IMG/VR virus record: IMGVR_UViG_3300032307_000369
Coordinates: 94,875 to 158,874 of that record
Source: a virus
Strand: one strand, 5' to 3'
Length of the DNA: 64,000 bases
A program made the translations under genes and the position numbers. A model generated the notes under the pieces. The model was not told where the DNA came from, did not search any database, and worked only from the letters and a program-made list of their open reading frames with translations. Shown here in pieces: positions 34,386-41,832 of this stretch (the stretch's first letter is position 1; each line of letters begins with the position of its first letter).

Positions 34386-35135
34386 ATGACATCAAAAAAT
34401 AATGAAACAGGCTTAGACGCAATGGCAGGCGATGGCGGATATAAAGAAGCATATCTAGCAGATGTAATTCGCTTTAAAATGAAACGTGATCAAAAACGTT
34501 TTTGGGCAGGTGACAATGTATCAGATTATGTCACTGAAGAAATGAAACACAAGCTCATTGACGAAGCAACTGAAGCATTTGAACTAGTACTAGATCGATT
34601 GCTTATTGATCGAGAAAATGATCCTAACTCGCATGGTACAGCCCGCCGACTGGCTAAAATGTACTTTAATGAAATAATGGCAGGAAGATATGAACCAGCA
34701 CCAGATTGTACAGCATTTCCAAATGACTCGGCGGACCGTTATGAGGGTATGTTGGTTGTTCGTAGTGAGCTTCGCAGTATGTGTAGCCATCATCACCAAC
34801 CCGTTGCTGGCGTTGCTTATATTGGCATTATTGCTGCCGAGAAACTCATTGGACTCAGCAAATACACACGCATCGCACAGTGGTGTGCAAGACGAGGTAC
34901 TCTCCAGGAGGAACTTTGTAATGACATTGCTAGGGAGATCCAAAAAGCAACAAACTCCCAAAACGTAGCAGTCTACATTCAAGCCACACATGGTTGCTGT
35001 GAGAATCGCGGCATTATGGCTCACAGTTCATTAACACAAACAACTGTACTAACTGGTACGTTTAAAACTGATCCAGGAGCGAAAAAAGAATTTTTTGATA
35101 ACATTAAATTACAACAAGAGTTTGCTCCTAGATGA
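34386..35135 (+). CDS. folE: GTP cyclohydrolase I (FolE)
   Basis: A 249-residue protein. RSELRSMCSHHHQPV carries the zinc-site Cys133 and His136, KLIGLSKYTRI (153-163) and QATHGCCENRG with Cys204/205 complete the family signature. It converts GTP to dihydroneopterin triphosphate, the first step of both folate and preQ0 synthesis. With QueD-like, QueE and DpdA here, the second is the likelier use; DHFR and thymidylate synthase at 45792-47164 leave folate supply open. The N-terminal 50 residues are an extension compared with E. coli FolE (222 aa). Confidence 0.9.
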   Translation: MTSKNNETGLDAMAGDGGYKEAYLADVIRFKMKRDQKRFWAGDNVSDYVTEEMKHKLIDEATEAFELVLDRLLIDRENDPNSHGTARRLAKMYFNEIMAGRYEPAPDCTAFPNDSADRYEGMLVVRSELRSMCSHHHQPVAGVAYIGIIAAEKLIGLSKYTRIAQWCARRGTLQEELCNDIAREIQKATNSQNVAVYIQATHGCCENRGIMAHSSLTQTTVLTGTFKTDPGAKKEFFDNIKLQQEFAPR

Positions 35136-35308
35136 ATTTAGACTTTGAAACACAAAACAAATACTATTTAGAATACAACATCAAAGCAGTAGAGTTAGGT
35201 GTAATGTGTAATCAGTATCCTGCGCTTCAAAAAGCGTGGGATCAATTTAAAACCGTTTACGAACTTTGTAAGGAAGAAAGCGATGAAGATTACCAGTCAT
35301 TTCCTTAA
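35132..35308 (+). CDS. Small phage protein (58 aa)
   Basis: A 58-codon frame whose ATG overlaps the folE stop (ATGA) and whose end overlaps the next gene by 26 bases. It is a helical, slightly acidic peptide with YPALQKAWDQFKTVYELC (30-47). Its tight placement and plausible composition support it. Function unknown. Confidence 0.55.
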   Translation: MNLDFETQNKYYLEYNIKAVELGVMCNQYPALQKAWDQFKTVYELCKEESDEDYQSFP

Positions 35309-35768
35309 TTGGTTAGATAAGAGAGGAAGAAAGCGTATTGTTATGGATCGTCAAAGTGATGACCCGTATTTAGAACGCTATTATTTGTTTTTAAAAGACA
35401 GAGATAATTTTCCTTTTAACGTATTCTTACACAAGTTTTTAAAAGGTGATCCTGACGATGTTCATGATCATCCATGGCCTTATGCTACACTGATACTCAA
35501 AGGTGGATACTACGAATGGATTCCACAATTTAACTCAGATGGTACTAAAAGTTGTGAAGTACGCAAATGGCGTGGTCCTGGGCATTTCCGCATTTGTAGT
35601 CCAAACAGTTATCATCGCATCGAGCTAAAAGAAGGTGTAACAGCATGGACACTGTTTATGCCTGGACCTAAAAAACGTGATTGGGGATTTTTAGTTAATA
35701 ACAAATGGATCCAACACGAACAATACCTTAAGGAAAGATATGAGCAAGCGCATAATAACATACACTGA
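35283..35768 (+). CDS. Cupin-like protein
   Basis: A 161-residue protein with a double-stranded beta-helix pattern: VFLHKFLKGDPDDVHDHPWPYATLILKGGYYEW (residues about 47-79; His59, His61-type metal ligands in VHDHP) and a second half with GHFRICSPNSYHRIEL (about 101-116). This fits small phage cupins that bind a metal. Enzymatic role is unknown; sugar-nucleotide epimerase-like or dioxygenase-like activity are possible. AAGGAAGAAAG precedes the ATG. Confidence 0.6.
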   Translation: MKITSHFLNWLDKRGRKRIVMDRQSDDPYLERYYLFLKDRDNFPFNVFLHKFLKGDPDDVHDHPWPYATLILKGGYYEWIPQFNSDGTKSCEVRKWRGPGHFRICSPNSYHRIELKEGVTAWTLFMPGPKKRDWGFLVNNKWIQHEQYLKERYEQAHNNIH

Positions 35769-36294
35769 ATTTAAAAATTTAGTTAGTAGTCTGTGCAGAC
35801 AAATAACTCTTAGCGAGTGGAAACCAGACTACATTGTTGGCATTAGTAGAGGTGGCCTACTACCAGCAGTTATGATCAGTCATTATCTAAATGTTCCAAT
35901 GCGACCATTGCAAGTAAGTTTACGAGATGGTGGCGAATGCGTTAGCGATTTAGGTATGGCTGAAGATGCTTATGGGTATGTTAATATAGAAGACAGAGAA
36001 TTCAATGATGGCGAATCTAGTAACGTATTGTCTAGAAAAAACATACTAATAGTAGACGACATTAATGACCAGGGTAACACAGTCAATTGGATTTTAAATG
36101 ATTGGCCTAGTGGTTGTATGCCTAACGACAAGTCCTGGGAAACTGTTTGGAACAACAATGTAAAATTTGCAGTCTTATTTGATAACTTGGCAAGTAAAGC
36201 ATCTATTAAAATGGACTTTGCAGGAGAAGAAATTAATAAATCTGTAAACGATGTATGGATTGAATTTCCTTACGAAGAATGGTGGACAAAATGA
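35740..36294 (+). CDS. Phosphoribosyltransferase-like protein
   Basis: A 184-residue protein with IVGISRGGLLPAVMISHYL (about 28-46), which resembles purine phosphoribosyltransferases, and the PRPP-binding motif ILIVDDINDQGNT (about 102-114). It would join PRPP and a base to make a nucleotide. In this region it might recycle a base released by DpdA, but that is only suggestive. It overlaps neighbours on both sides (29 and 4 bases). Confidence 0.75.
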   Translation: MSKRIITYTEFKNLVSSLCRQITLSEWKPDYIVGISRGGLLPAVMISHYLNVPMRPLQVSLRDGGECVSDLGMAEDAYGYVNIEDREFNDGESSNVLSRKNILIVDDINDQGNTVNWILNDWPSGCMPNDKSWETVWNNNVKFAVLFDNLASKASIKMDFAGEEINKSVNDVWIEFPYEEWWTK

Positions 36295-36689
36295 CCGACT
36301 TATATAAAGTAGTTCTAACTGAACCAGCATTTATAGAAGATTCAAAAAATGCACCGTGGGATAATTTGATTGAGGAAGACTTTCACGTTAAAGTATTTGC
36401 AGACAAATATCCAGTTACAGAAGGACACTTGTTGTTTATACCAAAGTATAATACTACACATGTTTTAGCAGACGCTATGAACGATGCTGTTCAACTAGGA
36501 ATAAAAAAAGTACAGGCAGGTGAATGGGATGGATTTAATGTAGGGCTCAATATAGGGTTGGCTGCAGGACAAACTGTAGATTGGCCACACGTACATTTAA
36601 TCCCAAGACGTAAGGGTGACATGGAAGATCCAACAGGCGGAGTACGTCACGTCATTCCAGAAAAAGGTAATTATAGGAAAACAAAATGA
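36291..36689 (+). CDS. HIT-family nucleotide hydrolase
   Basis: A 132-residue histidine-triad protein. The active-site segment reads QTVDWPHVHLIPRR (about 101-114): two of the three His (H-V-H) are present and the first is Trp. VTEGHLLFIPK and GGVRHVIPEKGNY are also family-like. Such enzymes cut dinucleoside polyphosphates or AMP-linked compounds. The ATG at 36291 overlaps the previous stop (ATGA). Confidence 0.75.
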   Translation: MTDLYKVVLTEPAFIEDSKNAPWDNLIEEDFHVKVFADKYPVTEGHLLFIPKYNTTHVLADAMNDAVQLGIKKVQAGEWDGFNVGLNIGLAAGQTVDWPHVHLIPRRKGDMEDPTGGVRHVIPEKGNYRKTK

Positions 36690-36889
36690 AAAATCAAATC
36701 GTTGAAACACTAGAACAACACTTTGAAGCACACATTCGTAAGCACAAAATGAATGTAGATATTATGTTAGCAAACCCAATGGCTATTCATGATCACACCG
36801 ATCTAATGGATGCTATTGAAAAAGAAGTTGCGCAAATTGCAGAGTACATGGATAAACTAGAAGTAATGGAAAAATACTTTAAGGATTAA
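36686..36889 (+). CDS. Small helical protein (67 aa)
   Basis: A 67-residue two-helix protein (HFEAHIRKHKMNVDIML and DLMDAIEKEVAQIAEYMDKLEVMEKYF). ATGA junction upstream, two-base gap downstream. Relatives in other phages are of unknown function. Confidence 0.6.
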   Translation: MKNQIVETLEQHFEAHIRKHKMNVDIMLANPMAIHDHTDLMDAIEKEVAQIAEYMDKLEVMEKYFKD

Positions 36890-36891
36890 TT

Positions 36892-37080
36892 ATGAAGTGT
36901 CAAACTTGTGGTAACGAATATAGTACAACGTGTGATTATAGGCAAGGAAGATGTCCACATCATGCCTCAATGTCTTCGCAAATATTGGCTAGCCCTTATT
37001 ACACAAGATACATAAACTTGTTTAAATCTATCAAAAACTTTTTTACAAAAGGTGACTGCGATTGCGGTCATAAACACTGA
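36892..37080 (+). CDS. Small Cys/His zinc-binding protein
   Basis: A 62-residue protein with CQTCGNEYSTTCDYRQGRCPHH (residues 3-24) and CDCGHKH (56-62); the CxxC plus C...CxHH set could bind one or two zinc ions. The middle is hydrophobic (30-48). Function unknown; small zinc ribbons of this type are frequent in T4-like genomes. Confidence 0.6.
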   Translation: MKCQTCGNEYSTTCDYRQGRCPHHASMSSQILASPYYTRYINLFKSIKNFFTKGDCDCGHKH

Positions 37081-37081
37081 C

Positions 37082-37600
37082 ATGGCTCAATTATTTCGAA
37101 TAACTCCTTTAGAAAAGAAAAACATTGAATTTTACGTTGATGTTTATGAAACATTACCTAATGGCGATATTAGAGGATTTATTGTTAGTGAGTGGTATCG
37201 TTGGGGTCAAGGTTTTCGTGAGCTAGATGATCCTGTATTAGACTACGGTAACGGAGTAAATTCTATATATTGTAGCACTAATATTGGTTGGGGTTGTGAG
37301 CTTGACGATTTGTGTTCTGTATATGTTGAATTTCAAGGCGAGTTTACCGACGATGAAAAAGAAGAAATTGAAAAACGATGTCGTGGTGACTTAGAAGATG
37401 ATGATGGACGTTGGGGTACTTCTTGGATATTTGACGGTGATCATAATTGGCAAGTTGAAGATGACGGGGTTTTAATTTATGGTCCAGTAAAAATTGACCT
37501 TGTTGATGAAGATGCTTATAACGAAGTCATTAAAGAAGACATAGGTATGGAAAAATATCAACCTACTGCTTGGCCATTTAGTGACAAAAAAGATGAGTGA
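37082..37600 (+). CDS. Acidic phage protein, unknown
   Basis: A 172-residue strongly acidic protein with many Trp, Asp, Glu and Gly: EWYRWGQGFREL and an acidic stretch EEIEKRCRGDLEDDDGRWGTSW. The pattern suggests a DNA-mimic-like surface, but no anti-restriction family is recognised. I use the ATG at 37082; a GTG at 37052 would add ten residues and overlap the previous gene. Confidence 0.5.
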   Translation: MAQLFRITPLEKKNIEFYVDVYETLPNGDIRGFIVSEWYRWGQGFRELDDPVLDYGNGVNSIYCSTNIGWGCELDDLCSVYVEFQGEFTDDEKEEIEKRCRGDLEDDDGRWGTSWIFDGDHNWQVEDDGVLIYGPVKIDLVDEDAYNEVIKEDIGMEKYQPTAWPFSDKKDE

Positions 37601-37793
37601 TGCTACCGTAAAAATTGATTGGGACAATCAAAATGGCTTTTGGTGGAATGAAACCTGTGCTATGGTATTAGAAGTGTTTGGGTTACCTGGAGATCGATAT
37701 ACAAGTCACCCTAAAGAAGATGCCATGTTTTTCATTTTTAATAATGTAAAGGATGCAGACCTATGTCGGATATTACTAAGCGAGAGATTGTAA
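37593..37793 (+). CDS. Small conserved protein (66 aa)
   Basis: A 66-residue protein starting in an ATGA junction with the previous gene. WDNQNGFWWNETCAMVLEVFGLPG and DADLCRILLSERL recall small proteins shared by marine myophages. Its end overlaps the next gene by 31 bases. Function unknown. Confidence 0.6.
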   Translation: MSDATVKIDWDNQNGFWWNETCAMVLEVFGLPGDRYTSHPKEDAMFFIFNNVKDADLCRILLSERL

Positions 37794-37981
37794 AAATATC
37801 ATTATTTGCCTTTATTGCTATTATTGCGATGTTTGCATCAATATATTACAGTATTCCAAAAAAAGGCGATGTAATCAAAATTGATTGTAGACTATCAGAA
37901 ATAAGTCCAGATATTCCAATTTGGGCAAAACAAGAATGTCGTAAAAAACAGTTAGAATTGTTTGACAAACAACCTAAATAA
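37763..37981 (+). CDS. Small membrane protein (72 aa)
   Basis: A 72-residue protein with one membrane helix (about 12-31) and a soluble tail with two Cys (CRLSEISPDIP and ECRKKQL). The start overlaps the previous gene and its last codons overlap the next promoter. Function unknown. Confidence 0.6.
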   Translation: MSDITKREIVKISLFAFIAIIAMFASIYYSIPKKGDVIKIDCRLSEISPDIPIWAKQECRKKQLELFDKQPK

Positions 37982-37990
37982 TAGTATAAT
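37962..37990 (+). promoter_or_regulatory. Consensus sigma70 promoter of queE
   Basis: TTGACA (37962-37967), 17 bp, TATAAT (37985-37990): exact consensus. It lies in the end of the small membrane protein gene. The queE ATG at 38013 is 22 bases after the -10. Confidence 0.8.
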
Positions 37991-38012
37991 GAAGTATAAA
38001 TTGGAATCACAT

Positions 38013-38918
38013 ATGGAAAAAATTAGATACAGTGAAATGTTTTATAGCGTACAAGGCGAAGGTCGCTTTGTAGGAGTGCCCAGTGTTTTCTTTAGAACGT
38101 TTGGTTGCAACTTTGAATGTCGCGGTTTTGGACAAGAAAGAGGTAACTTTATACCTATTGAACAAATGCCACACAACAATGATCCTAGAGCCAATCCTGA
38201 TCATCCAGAAGCATATAAGAGTTTTGAAGAACTGCCAGTTAGTAATATTGGGTGCGATACTAGTGCCAGCTGGAGTGCAAAATATAAACACTTGGCTACT
38301 TGGGATACCGTAGATGTTATTGCTGACAAGCTAACTGCAATGACTCCAGAAGGAAAATGGACATGTGATAACGGTCAGGATGTACATCTTGTTATTACTG
38401 GCGGTGAGCCTTTAATGTGGCAAAAGCAATTGGCGGCTTTATTAAAACAACCGCAATTTAAAGACATTAAAAATGTAACATTTGAAACAAATACAACACA
38501 TGAACTAAAACAAGAATTTATCCAAATGATGCTGGATCTTGGTTTTGGTCCTACTCGAGATCCAAATTACTTTGTTAAGTTTACTTGGAGTTGCAGTCCT
38601 AAATTGACTAGTTCTGGAGAGGCATGGGACGAAGCAATTAAGCCAGAAGTAGCGGCTCAATACTATGGATTACCTGGTAGGAACTTTTATTTTAAATTTG
38701 TTGTAACTGATGAACAAGATGTTTTAGAAGTTGAAAAGGCCATTGAACTGTATAAAGAAAAAGAAATTTTTTGTGATGTTTATTTGATGCCTTGTGGTGC
38801 TACGCAAGAAGGACAAGCTAAAACTGCACGTCAAGTTGCAGAACTATGTTTACAAAAAGGTTTTAGATTTAGTCCAAGATTGCACGTAGACTTGTTTGGT
38901 AATGCATGGGGGACTTAA
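38013..38918 (+). CDS. queE: 7-carboxy-7-deazaguanine synthase (QueE)
   Basis: A 301-residue radical-SAM protein. The start is the ATG at 38013. FYSVQGEGRFVGVPSVF (10-27) and GCNFEC (31-36) match QueE; Cys32 and Cys36 form the first part of the cluster motif, and GCDT (Cys81) supplies the third after 44 residues instead of two. VHLVITGGEPLMWQ is the GGEP motif of radical SAM enzymes and FKFVVTDE sits further on. The enzyme converts carboxytetrahydropterin to CDG, the preQ0 precursor. The insertion is a noteworthy variant. Confidence 0.85.
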   Translation: MEKIRYSEMFYSVQGEGRFVGVPSVFFRTFGCNFECRGFGQERGNFIPIEQMPHNNDPRANPDHPEAYKSFEELPVSNIGCDTSASWSAKYKHLATWDTVDVIADKLTAMTPEGKWTCDNGQDVHLVITGGEPLMWQKQLAALLKQPQFKDIKNVTFETNTTHELKQEFIQMMLDLGFGPTRDPNYFVKFTWSCSPKLTSSGEAWDEAIKPEVAAQYYGLPGRNFYFKFVVTDEQDVLEVEKAIELYKEKEIFCDVYLMPCGATQEGQAKTARQVAELCLQKGFRFSPRLHVDLFGNAWGT

Positions 38919-38919
38919 T

Positions 38920-39369
38920 ATGGTAACTAGAAAAACAACAGTAAAAAAGGAAGAGCCAGTTAAAAAAACTGTGCCTAGAAAAAGAACAGCGGCGGCTGAA
39001 GATAAAGATATTGCTAAATCTTACAAAGAAAAGCCTGCGGCAAAACCAAGAGCTAAAAAAGAAACTAAGCAATATACTTCCAAAGCAGAAGCTACTAAAA
39101 GAAAAGAACCTTGGGTAGCTGTATTAGAAACACACGTTAATCCTGATAATCCATCTAACGGATTTTTTGAGCTTGACTGGAACGAGTACTTTATAGTACA
39201 ATTAAAGGGTCATGGTTATGATGGCCCAACTGAGGAAAGTATTGTTGATGTTTGGTTCCAAAATTTGTGTAGGAACATTGGCAGTGAAGAAGGTGTGAAC
39301 ATGGAACGTCGGGGAAGTGGTTACATCAATATAAACAATTTAGGCAACGGCAAATCGGAAGTAAGTTAA
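38920..39369 (+). CDS. Basic-tailed conserved phage protein
   Basis: A 149-residue protein in two parts: a Lys/Arg/Ala/Pro-rich, probably disordered tail (1-65) and a conserved domain with EPWVAVLETHVNPDNP, GFFELDWNEYFIV and EESIVDVWFQNLCRNI. The basic tail suits DNA binding. It follows queE after one base and its stop abuts the RNase H ATG. Function unknown. Confidence 0.55.
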   Translation: MVTRKTTVKKEEPVKKTVPRKRTAAAEDKDIAKSYKEKPAAKPRAKKETKQYTSKAEATKRKEPWVAVLETHVNPDNPSNGFFELDWNEYFIVQLKGHGYDGPTEESIVDVWFQNLCRNIGSEEGVNMERRGSGYININNLGNGKSEVS

Positions 39370-40353
39370 ATGTCATATATACTCGTAGATACTGCAAACA
39401 CGTTTTTTCGTGCAAGGCATGCAATTAAAGGTGATCTTGAAACTAAGATTGGAATGAGTCTTCATGTTACTTTTAATAGCGTTAGAAAGGCATGGAACGA
39501 CTTTAACGGCAGTCATGTTATCTTCTGCCTCGAGGGTCGCTCGTGGCGTAAAGATCACTACGGTCCATACAAACGAAATAGGTCTGATGCTAGAGCCGCA
39601 CATAACGAAAAAGAAGCAGAAGAAGAAAGAGTCTTTTGGGAGACCTTTGATCAGTTTAAACAATTTGTTACTGAAAAAACAAACTGTACAGTTTTGCAAA
39701 ATTCTCAACTAGAAGCTGATGATTTAATTGCAGGCTTTATTCAAGCACATCCAAATGATAATCATGTTATCATTTCAACAGATGGCGATTTTGCACAATT
39801 AATTGCCCCTAATGTAAAACAGTATAATGGTGTGAGTGAAGTAACAACTACACACGAAGGCTATTTTGATTCAAAAGGCAAAAGAGTAAAAGATAAAAAA
39901 ACTGGGGAAGAAAAACCTGCTCCTAATCCAGAATGGTTGTTGTTTGAAAAATGTATGCGTGGCGATACAAGTGATAATATCTTTTCAGCATATCCTGGTG
40001 TGCGAACTAAAGGAACAAAAAGCAAAGTAGGACTTATTGAAGCATTTGAAGATCGTACTACTAAAGGGTATGCTTGGAACAATCTGATGCTCCAAAAGTG
40101 GGTGGATCATGAAGGCGTAGAACACAGGGTATTAGACGATTATCAACGTAATAGACTACTTTGTGATTTGTCTGCACAACCTGAAGCTATTAGACAAATA
40201 ATTGATGAAACAATTAAAACTAATGCTGTTTCAAAAGAAGTAGGTCAAGTAGGAGTAAAAATGTTAAAATTTTGTGCTAGTTATGAACTTACCAAAATTA
40301 GTGAAAACATTCAAACTTATGCTGACGCTTTTAATGCTAGATACCAAAAATAA
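39370..40353 (+). CDS. rnh: RNase H / 5'-3' flap exonuclease (T4 rnh-like)
   Basis: A 327-residue FEN-superfamily nuclease: N-terminal Asp7 in YILVDTANTF, EADDLIAGF (about 115-123), STDGDFAQL (about 137-145) and GDTSDNI (about 198-204) supply the metal-binding acidic residues. In T4 the homologue (305 aa) removes RNA primers from Okazaki fragments. A short Lys-rich insertion (about 163-185) precedes the helical region. It is co-read with queE. No missing catalytic residue is seen. Confidence 0.85.
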   Translation: MSYILVDTANTFFRARHAIKGDLETKIGMSLHVTFNSVRKAWNDFNGSHVIFCLEGRSWRKDHYGPYKRNRSDARAAHNEKEAEEERVFWETFDQFKQFVTEKTNCTVLQNSQLEADDLIAGFIQAHPNDNHVIISTDGDFAQLIAPNVKQYNGVSEVTTTHEGYFDSKGKRVKDKKTGEEKPAPNPEWLLFEKCMRGDTSDNIFSAYPGVRTKGTKSKVGLIEAFEDRTTKGYAWNNLMLQKWVDHEGVEHRVLDDYQRNRLLCDLSAQPEAIRQIIDETIKTNAVSKEVGQVGVKMLKFCASYELTKISENIQTYADAFNARYQK

Positions 40354-40367
40354 AAGAAAGGGATTAT

Positions 40368-40841
40368 ATGACATTACCATGTGCTAAACCTTTAATTCCA
40401 AATAAAGAATGGATAGTAGAAACTAATGGAGTAAAATTAGGAACTTTGAGCAAAGAAAAATCAGGCTATGTATTTTTTGCTAATGGTACTAAAATTGAAT
40501 TCCATGACTTAAAAGAAGTTGAAGCGGCAATGGACTTAATTATTGAAACTCCATACTCTGTTAAGGCAAGCAAAACAAAAGATGTTTATGGTTATGAAAC
40601 TAAAACATTTCCGCATAACCCTTTGTATGATGTACAACGCAAACTTCCAATTTATACAAAGAGTGCAAAAAGCATTAGTAAGCACTGTGCCGGACATTAC
40701 TTGATTAAGTTTCCAAAGGGATGGGTTAAAAGTCATTGCCCTAAATTAATCACTTTGGAAAGATATCCTTATCGTGGTCCTTTTCATACAGATGCAGAAG
40801 TAAGACTTGAACTTTCAAAGGCACATCGTGAACGAAATTAA
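40368..40841 (+). CDS. Unknown phage protein (157 aa)
   Basis: A 157-residue basic protein. N-terminal half beta-rich (EWIVETNGVKLGTLSKEKSGYVFFANGTKIEF within 13-44), C-terminal half with CAGHYLIKFPKGWVKSHCPKL and YPYRGPFHTDAEVR, which recalls a conserved ending in marine phage proteins. AAAGGGAT precedes the ATG. The next gene starts 14 bases before its stop. Function unknown. Confidence 0.55.
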   Translation: MTLPCAKPLIPNKEWIVETNGVKLGTLSKEKSGYVFFANGTKIEFHDLKEVEAAMDLIIETPYSVKASKTKDVYGYETKTFPHNPLYDVQRKLPIYTKSAKSISKHCAGHYLIKFPKGWVKSHCPKLITLERYPYRGPFHTDAEVRLELSKAHRERN

Positions 40842-41049
40842 TAATTATATAATTGAAGATTTTGCTAATAAGGTATTTGCCGCTAAAAAGACAAATCAAA
40901 AACAAATTGTTCTAGATATTAAAGAAGCGCAGATATTAGTAGAAAATCTTACATTGGTACTAGCAAGAGCAGTTGGTAACCTCGATAAAGCAGTCAAAAC
41001 AAGCGATGACGGGGTAATTTCAGTGTCTATGGATGGTGGTACTTTTTAA
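40828..41049 (+). CDS. Small helical protein with GTG start
   Basis: A 73-residue protein. The GTG at 40828 with AAAGG just upstream is the best start; a TTG seven codons earlier is weaker. Helical IIEDFANKVFAAKK and QIVLDIKEAQILVENLTLVLARAVGNL segments suggest a coiled-coil dimer. Function unknown. Confidence 0.5.
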   Translation: MNEINNYIIEDFANKVFAAKKTNQKQIVLDIKEAQILVENLTLVLARAVGNLDKAVKTSDDGVISVSMDGGTF

Positions 41050-41055
41050 TAAATA
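41048..41055 (+). promoter_or_regulatory. Late-like element before 41087
   Basis: AATAAATA matches NATAAATA and overlaps the stop of the previous gene. It directly precedes the hairpin at 41055. Confidence 0.4.
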
Positions 41056-41086
41056 AACTACGTATATAAACGAGGATACGTAGTTT
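41055..41086 (+). promoter_or_regulatory. 11-bp leader hairpin with the ribosome site in its loop
   Basis: Bases 41055-41065 are fully complementary to 41076-41086; the ten-base loop (41066-41075) ends in CGAGG, the only good Shine-Dalgarno match. The ATG at 41087 touches the stem. No T-run follows, so it is a leader structure, not a terminator. Confidence 0.7.
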
Positions 41087-41380
41087 ATGAGTAGACCAAA
41101 GCCAAAAATACTGTTGGAAAGTACTAACAAAAAGAACTATAAAACTGAGCAAGTTTTAGAGAGTGATGCCATTTGGGCAGTTTTTTATAAGGGTCAACCA
41201 GTCAACTTAAAAACCACTAGTTTGGTTAGTAGTTATCCTGGACCTAAATATAAAAAAGTAAGTTTTAGTAATCCTGGTCATGCACACAATCTTTCTAACA
41301 AATTGAATAAGATGTTTGAATGCAAAGATTTTTGTGTGTATAAATTAACAACTGGTGAACCAGTTAATGAACAAGACTAA
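41087..41380 (+). CDS. Conserved small phage protein
   Basis: A 97-residue basic protein with SRPKPKILLE, VLESDAIWAVFYKGQPVNLKT and KYKKVSFSNPGHAHNLSNKLNK, a pattern I recall in T4-like marine phages without known role. Translation is probably controlled by the hairpin next to its start. Its end overlaps the next gene by 14 bases. Confidence 0.6.
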   Translation: MSRPKPKILLESTNKKNYKTEQVLESDAIWAVFYKGQPVNLKTTSLVSSYPGPKYKKVSFSNPGHAHNLSNKLNKMFECKDFCVYKLTTGEPVNEQD

Positions 41381-41759
41381 CATTACCAAAGCATTAATTT
41401 CAAACGACGAAAAATATAGTAGTGACCCAAAAAGTTTTAACATGCTATACAGGGCATGGTGGGTAAACTGGCGTTCTGCTGAAGATAGAAGATTTCGTTT
41501 ATCAGACAGTGGTTACAAATACTTTAATACCAACGCTGAAATAAAATTTTACCAAATTAGATTTCCAATTGGGTTAGTGATTACTAACAAAATGATTATT
41601 GATTTGGATAGATTTATTGATTGCCCATACTATCTAACCAACGAAGAAATTTTGGTAACCCATGAAAAAACTGCACTACAATTGGTGCTGTTTGATGGTG
41701 ATCTTACCAAATTTGGAAGAGCAAAACGAGCAACACGACAAAGAAACTTGCAGAAGTAG
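41367..41759 (+). CDS. Unknown phage protein (130 aa)
   Basis: A 130-residue protein with YRAWWVNWRSAEDRRFRLS, an aromatic/basic N-terminal part, then IKFYQIRFPIGLVITNKMIIDLDRFIDCPYYLTNEEILV and a basic C-terminus (KFGRAKRATRQR). ATG at 41367; a GTG 12 bases upstream is possible. Function unknown; a nucleic-acid contact is suggested only by charge. Confidence 0.55.
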   Translation: MNKTNITKALISNDEKYSSDPKSFNMLYRAWWVNWRSAEDRRFRLSDSGYKYFNTNAEIKFYQIRFPIGLVITNKMIIDLDRFIDCPYYLTNEEILVTHEKTALQLVLFDGDLTKFGRAKRATRQRNLQK

Positions 41760-41788
41760 TTGACTTTTTGTCCTAATGGCATTACAAT
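41760..41788 (+). promoter_or_regulatory. Sigma70-like promoter of the MoxR gene
   Basis: TTGACT (41760-41765), 17 bp, TACAAT (41783-41788). It starts one base after the previous stop and lies 45 bases before the ATG at 41833. Confidence 0.65.
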
Positions 41789-41832
41789 ATAAAGACAGTA
41801 AACATTTAATTCTGTTTTTAGAAAGGTAACAA

